The notes: generated from the sequence alone by a model not told the origin. Counted from the first letter of the stretch, positions 36,967-47,162 are shown. The stretch: 64,000 nt of DNA from Lumbricus rubellus (GCA_945859605.1 OX243821.1:21537505-21601504), one strand, 5' to 3'. Made by a program: numbers and translations.

Positions 36967-38984
36967 GATTTCTATGGCGCTGTAACACAGCGGTGCCTCA
37001 CATACTAAACTGAATGTTTTAACCCTTTAAAGGGCATAATGGCCCTGAACAGTTACAACAATTATAATTACATATTATATGCCTGCTAACTAACCATATA
37101 GAGGGAATATATTCGTCATGTGGAAAAGTTGACTTTAAAAAAGTGGCAATATTGTGTCCTATACCCATGAAGCCGAAACGTGTAGTGGCAACATTGTTGC
37201 CACTGCCCGTGAAGCCGAAACTTGTAGTGGCAACATTGTTGCCACTGCCCACTAAGCCCAAATGAACGAATTAGAAAAAAGTGAAACCAAAAGCAGTGTT
37301 GTTGTCAATCATGTAAGAAACATTAATGAAAACAATAGGAAATTACAGAGTACGGTTTCGTACTAAGTGGCAGGTCTATAGTTGTGTTTCAAGTGCAGTT
37401 CACTTATGAAAATCCGCGAAACATGGGTATATGCATAGAGCAAAACAGCAGACGTTGACTTGTATAAACGCTTGTTGGACGTGGACATCTACATTTATAC
37501 CAAAAAAATAAGCCAGTGCAGTGTTCTGTTAGAACCATTCTAGCGGGAATGAAGGGGATGGGTGAGAAGACACCTCTTTGTATTTCCTATGACGTAGCAT
37601 GGCACTTCGACGTGAAAACTCTGACACAGTATCAATGCTGCAATCGGGAGCGCCTCTGAGTAGCAAGTAGACGCCTACATCTATTTTTAGTTCTGAATTT
37701 CTTAGAGAGTCTACCATAGTGACATCTGGTGAATTAAAACATAATAATATGCTTGCAGGAACGTCTCCAGTGCCTTCTAAGTACATCGACCAGTAGATGT
37801 ACACTATATTGCCTCTACCCTTTAAAGGGTTAATGTAACATAGCCTAGATTGTCTAGTGCTTGTTAAGTTATTTAAAGTTATTTAGCTAGTTGACAATTA
37901 TGTTTCATCGTACACTTGTGTTGTTGCCAACTATGCCAAAATTTAGTTCAATGTTACAGGTGGTTAACTAGCGGAACCCAAGGTTCCTTAGGGTCGTAGC
38001 TATGTTGATTCTTTGTTGTTAGTCTTTTTTCGATGTCATTACTGTTCAATAAAATCTTTGGCTTTGGTTAAATCTTTAATGTGTCTTTTACCGTTCGATT
38101 CAGAATTATATGACGCAACGTAATTCAGAGGGATCAATTATCAATTGGATGGGCCAATGCATGCATGCATTCATGTATGTTATAGCACCATTTCAAGAAA
38201 TCTGCTCAGGGGTGCTCCCTCAGCACGGACACTGAATTGGAGCTTCACACCAAAGAGCTTAAGCAATTGCGAGTGAAGGGCTTGCTCAGGGTCCTTACGC
38301 TGTGGCTTGAGATGTTTTGAACTTGCAACCTTCCGGCCTCAAGGCACCGAACATACCCTCTATACCAACGCACCCCGTTTAGAGGATCCATTTAACTGTT
38401 TTGCATACGTACATAAATACATACATACAGACATACATACATACATACATACATACATACATACATACATACATACATGCATACATACATACATGCATAC
38501 ATACATGCATACATACATCAATACATGCATGCATGCATGCATGCATACGTACATACATCAATACATGCATGCATGCATGCATACATACATACATACATAC
38601 ATGCATACACACACATACATACATGCATACACACACATACATACATACATACATACACACACATACATACATACATACATACATACATACATACATACAT
38701 ACATACATGTACATACATACATACATGCATACACACATACATACATACATACATACATACATACATACATACATACACACACACACATACATACATACAT
38801 ACATACATACATACATACATACATACATACATACATACATACATACATACATACATACATGCATACACACATACATACATACATACATACATACATACAT
38901 ACATACATACATACACACACACATACATACATACATACATACATACATACATACATACATGCATGCATACATACATACATACAT

Positions 38985-39032
<48 letters not shown>

Positions 39033-39051
39033 GTACGTACGTACGTACGTA

Positions 39052-39095
<44 letters not shown>

Positions 39096-40709
39096 CACAC
39101 ACACATACATACATACATACATACATACATACATACATCTATAGCGTTTTGTTTGATTTGCAGACTATTTACCTGAAGAATCTGTCCTCACGTGTTTCTG
39201 AGGCAGACCTCATCTCGCTCTTCAACCGATTTCAGACTCACGATGATCCGAAGATAGTCTTTCGGTTGTTGAAGGGACGAATGAAGGGACAAGCGTTTGT
39301 CAAGTTTGCCCGTAAGTTGATTAAGGAATTTCTTGTTTTTTGACGTACAAACATTTTTAGAAGTGCGTTGAGGTTAAAAATTGTGTGTTAAAATTGTGTG
39401 TTAAAATTGTGTGGCTTGGTTGTCTTATTCAAGTCCTGCGATACACTGGCCCTGTGTCCAGGACCTTGAATAAGGAATTTCTTGTTTTTTGACGTACAAA
39501 CATTTTTAGAAGTGTGTTGAGGTTAAAATTGTGTGCTAAAGTTGTGTGGCTTGGTGGTCTTATCTGGTAGTGTACTCTCTGGGTCTGTCATCCATAAAGT
39601 TTTAGTCGTCGTAGATCAGAGTAATTAGCCTATAGGATGTTTTCAGGATTAAGTTTTAAAGATGATTAACCATGATTAAGTCTAAAGTAGATTGCAAAGA
39701 TTAAGTATAAGTGAGATTTTTTCAAGATTAAGTATAAAGAAGATTTCAAGATTTGTTACGATTTGACCTTTTCCTGTTATACGCTTTAGTGCAAAATTCT
39801 CTTTTGTATGAATGCAGCGGGGGAGAGGTATGAAAATACAAATTTTTCTAAACGTAACATACGGAAGGGTCCTAAAGGAGTGGTGGAGGGAATGAGAAAG
39901 GGACCTCATTCATTCATTTAGGTAATTATATAGCACCTCTTCATGGAAACTACTCAGAGGTGCTCCCGACCCAAGAATGGCCGAAATCAACAGTTTCAAG
40001 TGCATATATAATGTGTCAAAGAGTGACCGAGGGAATAGGTACAGCTCAAGAAGGAGGCCATTCCATATTGCAAAAGCCAACCACAGAAAAAAGCACAGTG
40101 TCGGACGATGAATTTACGAGCGTAGGGATCGACTTGTCCGAATACCCAACAGGCTGATCAAGTAGGTAAGTTGGAGCCAGACCCAAATGGTACTCTCTTT
40201 GATGCGCTGATGGACAGGGAGCCAGCGCAGAACTGCCAGCATGTAATTTGAACCGTGATTGATCAATTGTGGATGATGACGAACAGTAAAGAATGTCTTT
40301 TCCATAGTTGCTTAAAAGTTTTTTCGTTTTTTTTTCACTCCCAAAAAACGTCCTTTTTCAGTGTGTTTTCCGCATCATTTTATTCGTTTTTTTATGTAGC
40401 TTTATTTATTTATTTACTGTCTGTTATTATTTTCAAATTATTTTTCGTTTTCATTTTTTCTCGATTTTTTGGTTTTTTAAAATTATTTTGAATAAAACTA
40501 GGTTTTTTCCCCGTTTCCATCGTTTTTACATCTATGGTCTTTTGTGTGTTTGTGATGCAGGTGTCGATGTGGCAACGGCTGCACTGGATCTCGTCAATGG
40601 TTACGACTTCAAGGGAAAACCCATCATCATCGAATACGGAAAGCAAAATACCCAGCATCATCATCACGACGACGACAGAGAACAAGAAGTTGAAAATCGA
40701 GACCAATGA
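33048..40709 (+). CDS. RBM41: RBM41: RNA-binding motif protein 41 (seven exons, complete)
   Basis: Exons: 33048-33106, 33646-33804, 34934-35132, 35745-36040, 36516-36912, 39164-39311, 40561-40709. All junctions are GT/AG and the phases join without a break to 1407 nt (468 codons plus stop), close to the length of vertebrate RBM41. Residues 371-447 form one RRM: RNP2 IYLKNL at 372-377, RNP1 KGQAFVKF at 411-418, then ALDLVNGYDFKGKPIIIEYG. Within the family, GRMKGQAF and NGY..GKP..I..GK are shared by RBM41 and the C-terminal RRM of U11/U12-65K (RNPC3). There is only one RRM and the long N-terminal region fits RBM41. Known role: binding of minor-spliceosome snRNAs (U12/U6atac) in the nucleus. The N-terminal half is charged, with a low-complexity VSPVVPEVSPVVWEKVS stretch. 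The C-terminus ends in a His/Asp-rich tail. No AATAAA signal is obvious just downstream. Confidence 0.88.
33646..33804 (+). CDS. RBM41: RBM41 exon 2
   Basis: TTTCAG|C acceptor. Reads KAQYDINGMARPSGVVHRGQ, LPEEIITEGDRQLQELLKKQ and NTRVSLD. The donor CA|GTCAGT was chosen because the alternative GTAGTT four bases on breaks the frame into exon 3. Confidence 0.8.
33805..34933 (+). other. RBM41 intron 2 with 93-bp minisatellite
   Basis: Holds AAT-rich low complexity at 33818-33985. A 93-bp tandem repeat (AATTTCAACATCATCC landmarks at about 34139, 34232, 34325) lies in a CAT/GTC-rich block 34081-34486. The rest is AT-rich. Confidence 0.85.
34934..35132 (+). CDS. RBM41: RBM41 exon 3
   Basis: TGTACAG|C acceptor. 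Reads FLTSRKEFSEATISQPLINN, GEMTLDGYDKWMQNSDEVDE and EEEIALKLRMQNNRAVQ. Ends CAG|GTGGGT in phase 0. Confidence 0.85.
35196..35413 (-). mobile_element. tRNA-derived SINE (family 1) in RBM41 intron 3
   Basis: Reverse orientation full copy: GTGCACTTATTATAGCGCCC, GCAGAGCGGACACTGCATCA, CCAAGGTCCTTACGTGG, GATGGATTCGAACCTG, CACTGCGCCAACACGCCC. Confidence 0.85.
35541..35744. repeat. 14-bp minisatellite (TTCTATTGTTCCAT)n up to the exon 4 acceptor
   Basis: About 14 units of TTCTATTGTTCCAT with minor variants. The final unit ends TTCTATTGTTCCAG, whose AG is the exon 4 splice acceptor, so the array doubles as the polypyrimidine tract. Confidence 0.9.
35745..36040 (+). CDS. RBM41: RBM41 exon 4
   Basis: Reads FGRKKKPRLGVDPVLTAERM, KEIERKLDEHRCRLLAPTRF, EMDLEQAITKNREKTKHLSC and INHLEEILEKVSSR(split). 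Donor AG|GTGGGG in phase 2. Confidence 0.88.
36050..36480. repeat. Degenerate (TTGA)n/(GATT)n array in RBM41 intron 4
   Basis: TGATTGATTGATT units with TTTTAGGTTGAT interruptions fill nearly the whole intron. Confidence 0.88.
36516..36912 (+). CDS. RBM41: RBM41 exon 5
   Basis: Reads ITNKRRKLNASRSNCAAEVG, then an acidic/Ser segment, EKVSPVVPEVSPVVWEKVSL and ALPRFKDYVPGKPNQ, the linker just before the RRM. Ends CAG|GTGAGG in phase 0. Confidence 0.88.
37023..37829. mobile_element. piggyBac-like TTAA-flanked element in RBM41 intron 5
   Basis: TTAA at 37019-37022 and 37830-37833 flanks CCCTTTAAAGGGC on the left and CCCTTTAAAGGG on the right. TTAA duplication and CCC/GGG termini are typical of piggyBac. 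The 807-bp interior is non-coding. It contains an imperfect three-unit tandem repeat of about 52 bp (37142-37262) and a family 1 SINE fragment (about 37606-37675). Confidence 0.65.
38175..38378 (-). mobile_element. tRNA-derived SINE (family 1), diverged, in RBM41 intron 5
   Basis: Reverse orientation: GTTATAGCACCATTTCAAG, GCACGGACACTGAATTGG, GAAGGGCTTGCTCAGGGTCC, ACCAACGCACCCCG. Confidence 0.75.
38404..39139. repeat. (ACAT)n-dominated compound array, ~735 bp
   Basis: ACAT units with GCAT, ACAC, ACGT and ACGC blocks (the last at 39029-39080). It ends 24 bp before the RBM41 exon 6 acceptor. Long Tyr-Ile-His and Cys-Met-Tyr frames on both strands are artefacts, although one of them reads into the real exon. 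Confidence 0.97.
39164..39311 (+). CDS. RBM41: RBM41 exon 6 (RRM first half)
   Basis: ATTTGCAG acceptor. Reads TIYLKNLSSRVSEADLISLF, NRFQTHDDPKIVFRLLKGRM and KGQAFVKFA. Ends C|GTAAGT in phase 1. Confidence 0.92.
39318..39560. repeat. ~100-bp direct duplication around a hairpin, RBM41 intron 6
   Basis: AATTTCTTGTTTTTTGACGT..AGAAGTGCGTTGAGG (39329 on) recurs at 39475. The copies are separated by a hairpin segment CAAGTCCTGCGATACACTGG..CCAGGACCTTG (39432-39470), also seen at 28969-29007. Confidence 0.8.
39910..39975 (-). mobile_element. SINE/LINE tail fragment (ATATAGCACC motif)
   Basis: TTATATAGCACCTCTTCATG and CTCAGAGGTGCTCCCGACC are the reverse of the shared tail. The adjacent 39976-40300 sequence may be the rest of the same degraded element. 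Confidence 0.5.
40561..40709 (+). CDS. RBM41: RBM41 exon 7 (RRM second half, stop)
   Basis: GATGCAG acceptor. A split CGT (Arg) precedes VDVATAALDLVNGYDFKGKP and IIIEYGKQ. The tail NTQHHHHDDDREQEVENRDQ ends at TGA 40707-40709. Confidence 0.92.
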
Positions 40710-40937
40710 AATTGAAATGAGACAATTCTCTTTGAGGCTAATTTAACGTGAAATGAAATGAGATATCCAGTTAATTTGATGCTAACTAAACATAACTTAA
40801 GAACATAAAGACTCCACTCCAGTCCCTTGGGCACGCAAGTTCATCTGTTTACCTCTCCAACTGCTTGCTTCTCCTTCCTCTACCGACCAATTCCCCACCA
40901 TGAAACTGCACGCCTGATTCATCAATCCATCCATTTG

Positions 40938-41155
40938 GAGCGCGGTGGTGTAGTGGTGGCGTTGTTGCCTTGGAGTCGTAAGGTTTGAGGTTCGAATCCA
41001 CCTCATGCTGCCGCGTAGGGACCTTGGGCAAGTCCTTTACTCACAATTGCTCAGCGCTTCGGCGTGAAACCCTGATTCAGTGGCCGCGCTGTAGTCGGGA
41101 GCGCTTCTGAGTAGAGAGCGCTTGAAGGGGCGCTATAACAAGTGCACATACAAAC
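40938..41155 (+). mobile_element. tRNA-derived SINE (family 1), full-length forward copy
   Basis: Head GAGCGCGGTGGTGTAGTGG (A-box-like) and GAGGTTCGAATCC (B box). Body CTTGGGCAAGTCC and TTGCTCAGCGCTTCGGCGTG. Tail GAGCGCTTCTGAGTAGAG, AAGGGGCGCTATAACAAGTG and CACATACAAACAAA. This is the best reference copy in the window. Confidence 0.9.
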
Positions 41156-41367
41156 AAACTTAGTTTTCTTATTACTCATTGCATTCCATGGTGCTGTTTG
41201 CATACGGCTTAAGTCACGCTTCCTGTGTCACGTCCGGCATTCTATGTTGAGTCACTTATTTGCTCATCAAAATTCAGTCTATTGCATGTTATCATCAACA
41301 ATCATTCATCCATAGGCCTACTGCCAATGTGTTTGGCTGACCCATAGAGCTTCATTACTCTTCCGCA

Positions 41368-41975
41368 AATAGGCGTATACACGGGAGATTTCAGCAGTGG
41401 GATGCATGGGCGGAAACCTAGGGGGACGGTCCCCCCAACGGAGGTGTTGGGGGGACGGCCCATGCATTTGTCTCCCCCCCCAAATAGTTGAGCGTCAAGA
41501 CTAAAAAAAGGTCATCAACTTTTTGGCGGTGAAAATAGAAAATTTTCCTTTACTTTTTCGGTTTTCTTCGGCCAAAAATGACTTTAAAAAAAGGTCATCA
41601 ACTTTTTTGGTGGTGAAAATTGAAAATTTTCTTGACTTTTCGGCCAGATGACTAAAAAAATGTCGCCTCTTTCCTTCGGCCACTCGTTCGTCCCCCCCAA
41701 GTCTCCGCCCAGGTTTCTGCCCATGGTGGAATGGGGGGGGGGGGAGCAAAGAAAGATTTGACTTCTGCCCGAAAAATAAGTCTCGGGTTGAAATGTCGTG
41801 AAAAATACTATTTTCCCCGGTCAAAAGTTAACAACCTTTTTTGTCGGGTTGAAATATCATGAAAAATGCTATTTTTTCCATATTTTCCCGGGTCTGTTTG
41901 CCCGAAAAACAGACTTGCCCGAAATTGGGGGGGGGGGGGTTTGACCCCTCTGTACCCCCGCCTCGTACGCCTATG
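41368..41975. mobile_element. hAT-like element (CATAGGCGTACG family), 608 bp, with nested MITE
   Basis: Ends AATAGGCGTATACACGGG and CCCCCGCCTCGTACGCCTAT. Perfect duplication CTTCCGCA at 41360-41367 and 41976-41983. A second element is nested at 41405-41725. Repeated AAAAAGGTCATCAACTTTTT and GGTCAAAAGTTAACAACC segments alternate with C/G runs. Confidence 0.82.
41405..41725. mobile_element. Nested hAT-like MITE (CATGGGCGGAAACC)
   Basis: Ends CATGGGCGGAAACCTAGG and CAGGTTTCTGCCCATG. Flanks GTGGGATG (41397-41404) and GTGGAATG (41726-41733) match at 7 of 8. Contains direct repeats of AAAAAAGGTCATCAACTTTT. Confidence 0.75.
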
Positions 41976-41983
41976 CTTCCGCA

Positions 41984-43080
41984 TAACTTACCTGTATTCA
42001 AATAATAATATGTTAAATAATGCCCACATGATAACGTCATTGTCAAGTATCTGTATGGCTGTGTTGCATAATTTACAATTGTTATCAACAGTCATAAAAT
42101 ATGCAGGGATTGTGACGGCGTGACTAGCCATTCTCATTATTTTGTCCAAGCATCTAGAGCTAATTTTACACGTCAGTGACGTCAGTATGATGTTTGCCTT
42201 GCTGGTCTACCGTCTACGTGGTTTTTTTGCCGGTGACAAGACTTTCTCGATCGTGCCGCATAATAATAATCTGTAGTCTAATACGTGAGCTTCTATGTTG
42301 AGCCTCCTCTCCCTGGTGTTGATATCTTTCCCGGTTCACCCAGTCCAGAACAGTGTAAGAATTGTGGAGAAATAACTGGGTCGTTGGACCATTATCCACT
42401 TGGAATCGGGGTGTGAAAAACTGACTTTAACGTGGGGCTGTAAGAAAGACTGAGGGTTGAAACCCCCTAACCCCCGGCAATTCTCACCCTGGTCCAGAAG
42501 CTTCTGTCTAGTATCGCGGTAGCAAACTCGTAATTTCAGGTTACTGGTTCTGGTGACCTTTTTTCATTTCTTCATATTTATAAGCTATTATCTGCTTTTA
42601 TTCTCTCGTTCTTGATTATACCAGTGTATAATTCTTTTTACTTCACATGTAAAAAACAGCTCGATTTTCTGGGGGGAAACTCGTTCCTGGGGAGTGGGAC
42701 TTTTATCCCAGAGGCGTCTAGATTAAACACTGCCAATGACCCTGGCGCGACTGCTAAAATTGTACAGTGGCTGGTCGGGCTGTCGCCGCCACTGCCCGCT
42801 CGGGCTGGGCCTTCGCTGCAAACTTGGACGACGTTCAAGTATTGTGATGTCACTTTGGACTTTAGTTTTTGTTGTCGTAGTTAAAGTCGTTGGGCTTAAA
42901 GGCCTTTAACCCTCGTTTCAGAAACTTAGTAACGAGCCAGGCATTATAGACACTAAGTGAAGGCTGTGTATCAGTATGCAAGCATAGCTTCAGACGCTGT
43001 TTAATTCTAAACAACTGGATGGAGCCAAGCTCTGAAACCATGCTTTCGATCAATGTTTCGCCTAAGCCCCTGTTTTTTGG
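41984..43080. other. Non-coding DNA
   Basis: A GC-rich stretch at 42660-42860 has open frames on both strands without recognisable domains. Otherwise nothing identified. Confidence 0.4.
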
Positions 43081-43084
43081 GGAG

Positions 43085-43332
43085 GGAGTCAGGCTTCTGG
43101 GGGCCAGAGGCCAGTCCGGCCATGCCCCCCTATAGAAATGCCCATGTATCGTGGCCCCCCATTCGGTTTGAACAAAAAAAGGGCATCAGCTTTTTGGGGT
43201 ATGTTTTTTCTGACTTGCGATCCGACAACTAAAAAAAGTGGTCAGATTTTTTCTGGCCAGGAAAAAAAATCCCGACCCAAGGCTACAAATTTGCCCCCCC
43301 CCCCTTTGGAAAATTTCTGTATCCGCCTCTGA
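43085..43332. mobile_element. Diverged MITE-like sequence related to 59974-60825
   Basis: Contains CCCCCCATTCGGTTTGAACA, AAAAAGGGCATCAGCTTTTT and GATCCGACAACTAAAAAAAG. These match, in reverse, segments at 60060-60120 and 60725-60790. Ends approximate CAGAGGC/GCCTCTG. No TSD found. Confidence 0.5.
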
Positions 43333-43539
43333 CTTCCTTTGTAGACAAAGACTAATGTGGTTGCTCGTTAGTCAGCCGAAGATAACTGGACAGGCAAATC
43401 AATTACAGAAAGTCGTTCTACGTCCAATTCATGTAGCGCTATTTGGCGCTTTCCGGCAGCGAGGGTATGCATGTCAGCGTAATCGCTAATTGGGTTTAGT
43501 TGTCAGAATTGATTGAAAACAAATGTGGAATAAAGTCTG

Positions 43540-43591
43540 TCTTTCTGTCTGTCTCTGTATGTCTGTTTGTTTGTCTGTATGTATGTATGTA

Positions 43592-43674
<83 letters not shown>

Positions 43675-43705
43675 ATGTCTGTCTGTCTGTCTGTGTCTGT
43701 CTGTG
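43540..43705. repeat. (CTGT)n microsatellite
   Basis: Pure CTGT at 43595-43670 with TATG variants at the left. Confidence 0.95.
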
Positions 43706-43814
43706 GAAGTTGAGTGAAACGTGAGGAGAGCTCATGCTACTTTTAAATCTCTGTCGCGAATGTTGAGGGCGTTCAGTTTATTTTTGTGTGGATACTTAAT
43801 TGTGTATGTGGGTG

Positions 43815-44105
43815 TATGCGTTTGTCTGTCTCTGTATTTTTGTCTGTCTGCCTATATATCTGCATACCTCAGCCTGCCTGTCTGTTTATTTGTCCGTTTG
43901 TCTGTCTGGCTACCTTCTGTATGTCTTTCCGTCCGTATCTCTCTGTTTGTCTGTCTATTTCTCTGTCTCTCTGCCTGTTTGTCGATTCGTCTGTCTGTGT
44001 GCTTGTCTGTCTGTTAGTTTGTCTATATGTCTGTCTCTCCGTCCATCCGTCGGTCTGTGTCTGTCTGTCTATCCGTCGGTCTGTGTCTGTCTGTCTATCC
44101 GTCCA

Positions 44106-44150
<45 letters not shown>
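43815..44150. repeat. Degenerate (CTGT)n array
   Basis: TGTCTGTC units with many substitutions. A CCGTCGGTCTGTGTCTGTCT unit repeats at 44046 and 44073. Pure CTGT at 44107-44148. Confidence 0.88.
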
Positions 44151-44333
44151 TTTCTATCTCACTCTCTACCTAACAAGGACTGCCAGATCTAGCCTACAAA
44201 CGAAACCCCAATCTGTTCAATTCTGTTCGGTGTTAATTGTTTCGTTGCTGTATTCCTCCAACTTCCGTCAACAGCATGCTTTTCCTATCGCCCTAAAAAA
44301 TTATATGTTTTTTGTGTTCTCTTCTACGCGATC

Positions 44334-44421
44334 GGTTTACCATGTGGTTTACCATGTGGTTTACCATGTGGTTTACCATGTGGTTTACCATGTGGTTTAC
44401 CATGTGGTTTACCATGTGGTT
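44334..44421. repeat. 12-bp tandem repeat (GGTTTACCATGT)n
   Basis: About seven identical units. Confidence 0.95.
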
Positions 44422-44651
44422 TTTAATTTAATAAACATACTGAATATATATATATATATATATATACCCGTAAGAGACCGTTTTCCCCGACCGGGTTGTG
44501 TACGCGGTTTAGCCAGACATCGCGATTTTTCACAGAAATCGCGCACAAAATCTCGAGCATACGTCCGGCCTATAGCAGACTCTAAGTACACGCTAAATTC
44601 ATTTTCTAGGGTCCGAATTATATGTACAATATGGGTTTGTCACCATGCCTA

Positions 44652-44815
44652 GCAAGACATGTACAGTTTATGATGGACACAGCGGTATGCAAGACATGTA
44701 CAGTTTATGATGAGCACAGCGGTATGCAAGACATGTACAGTTTATGATGGACACAGCGGTATGCAAGACATGTACAGTTTATGATGAACACAGAGGTATG
44801 CAAGACATAATTATA
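44652..44815. repeat. 37-bp minisatellite, four units plus a partial
   Basis: GCAAGACATGTACAGTTTAT then GATGGACACAGCGGTAT; unit starts at 44652, 44689, 44726, 44763 and 44800. Confidence 0.95.
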
Positions 44816-46060
44816 CAATTCATGACTGTGCATGGGTAGCCCAGACATGAAACTGGCTAACATGTTACACACATTGTTCGCCACGGTTAGCAAAAATAGT
44901 GCTAATCCTTTTATTAAGACACCTTAACAGGCAGAACATTTTGCCCTCTAACCCCTATTTTGTGAAGAGATGTGCGTCAAAGCGGACTGTGAATCTTCCA
45001 ACACTGTTTTTGCTAACCCATGGAATATCCTTTATGTTTTTATCTCGCTATCAGTTAATTCATACTCTTTAGGCCTACTTCCACGTTCTCACAATAGTGA
45101 AACTCGACATTACGGCTTATCAAAAGGAAGAGTTTAATTGCAAGGAAGCTTTACACTTACTGTAGCCTATAGGCCTACCATGTTTTTACGCTATAGGATC
45201 TGCTATTTACAACTATTACTTTGCGTTATTATCACTTGTGCTATTTAACATTATATGCTGATGTCCCATTGTACGTTTGCTAGTGGAATCATAAAAGGCT
45301 CTGCCTACTTACAATACTTGTGCCTTATAAAACGGTATTATTGTTTGTTAATTATAAATATCTTACAATAATTATACATTCGATTATTAAATTGCATGTT
45401 ATTGTTTAGATTCGTTATCAACGGTTAATTGTAATTAGTAACTTATGAAGCATGCGTGTATAATGCTTGTTCCTAAAGCCCAAGCCATTATCAGATTGAA
45501 ATTGGGAAGTGAATAATTGCACTTGATAACTGAAGCACAAGTACTTACACTACTTCATTTATTTATGTGCACTATCCAATGATTCAGAATCATGCGCTAG
45601 ACTCCTCTGTTCCAGTCTGCTACTTCTCGTAGCTTGACTTTTCTTTTTAGATATCGGATTTTAATCTGGCTTTTCTTTAATTACAAGTTTACTTGAAGTA
45701 ATCATCCACGAGTGTCATAATGTTTTATGACAATGGCACCATTTAAGTAATTAGATTAGATTTTTCATCTACACTCGATTTTGGATCAGCATAAAATCAC
45801 AAAAAGATAACACTTAGATTCTAACTGATATTAATGTATAATCACATATTCCCATCCTTTATTACATGAGCAAATGGCCACAAGAACTTGTTGCAATAAA
45901 AGTCATGTTTGGCATGAAGACAATCTCTTCTAGAAAAACTCTTAATTAGTTGGGCTTGTTCGATGCTTCCCTATGATAACTAGTGAAAATTAGAGTTCAA
46001 AATACAAACTTAAAACACAGCAACAAACTTTCAATGCAACAGCATTTTATTCTCATCATT
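44816..46060. other. AT-rich non-coding DNA
   Basis: No exon, array or element border recognised. Confidence 0.5.
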
Positions 46061-47162
46061 ATGCTTGTAATCTGTTTACTGTTGCACAATGTAGGACATT
46101 TGTTTTTGCAAGCCAGCGATATTGCTTAGAGAAAGGGATTTGTATACACGTTCCAATTTACTACCATGTGTGCAATGATAACATTACTTTTATTCCGAAA
46201 AACTGTAAAAGTCAAATTATTAATTTCCAGAAAATCAGAAACAAGAGCATGCTAGAGAAATTCAACCTATGTCACCTATCACCAAAAGTAATTTAATATG
46301 CAGCTATTCTTAATTATTTATTCAATACAAGAACGAAAACACAAGTTTTAATATGAGCTGCAGTGTGATTTCTTCACACAGCAATGCAAAACAAGAGCAT
46401 GCTAGAGAAATTCAACCTATATCACTTATCACCAAAAGTAATTTAATATACCAAGGCACAAACATTAATCCTAAACGTAACGATGAGTTTTATACCTAGT
46501 CGTCTCCTCGGGGGAAACAAGGTTTCTGGGGAAGGAGAACAAATATTTTTCCTGTCGATCGCTGGGGTCATGTATTGCTGACGAGGACAGCCTACAGCAG
46601 AATTGTTGCAAGTGTCACTTTAGTTCTGAAATGGCACAGCACATATGCTCTCCATAAACTTGATCACCTTGTCACCTAAAGGTCGTCTGGTCTATTCAAC
46701 ACATTAGGCTATATCTAAATAATTCAAAACTGTGACTTTTGACAAGATTCAGATAAATACAGTTGAATTAAGTGCAGCCTGAAGCACTCGACAAGCGATG
46801 AGTGTCTATGTTTAATTCTTTGACAAGCTGAAGCTAACTCTTTCAGAAGAAGTAACAAGGCAGCATCATAACTGCGAAAAATTCTGTTTTCCTGTTATCA
46901 TTTGCAACAATTCATTGTTCATATAGCTCCACATATTCATGATGATTTGTTCATGACAACATCATGTGCTAAACATATAAATCTTGGAATGTTCAACCAT
47001 AACACATCTGTCTTGATGATTTGAAGTGAGTCATACATTGCCCTAAAACTAAAATTTAAAGCAGAACTGGCAGGGTACTGGTAATGCACCAGCTACTTCC
47101 TGAAACAGTTCTGAATCACTCGCAATCAACATATAAAAATAACTGTAAATGGCATAAAATGA
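46061..47162. other. Internally duplicated decayed sequence
   Basis: TACTGTTGCACAATGTAGGA (46074) recurs at 47166. ACAAGAGCATGCTAGAGAAA and its ~60-bp context occur at 46242 and 46391. CCATAACACATCTGTCTTG occurs at 46998 and 47811. The 47075-47150 segment (CACCAGCTACTTCCTGAAAC) has a partner at 48290-48375. The pieces belong to the same repeat family as the protein remnants that follow. Confidence 0.6.

Noticed and set aside
38307..39343. Very long open frames (up to 289 codons) of Tyr-Ile-His or Cys-Met-Tyr repeats on both strands
   Set aside because: They come from the ACAT array, which lacks stops in several frames. Only the last ~148 nt of one frame overlap real coding sequence (RBM41 exon 6).
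42612..42884. 90-codon plus-strand frame (and its antisense) in the GC-rich stretch
   Set aside because: Both strands are open through base composition. No motif was recognised and no start or splice context stands out.
44652..44815. CRISPR-like array of regular 37-bp repeats
   Set aside because: Units are contiguous with no unique spacers, and the window is clearly eukaryotic.
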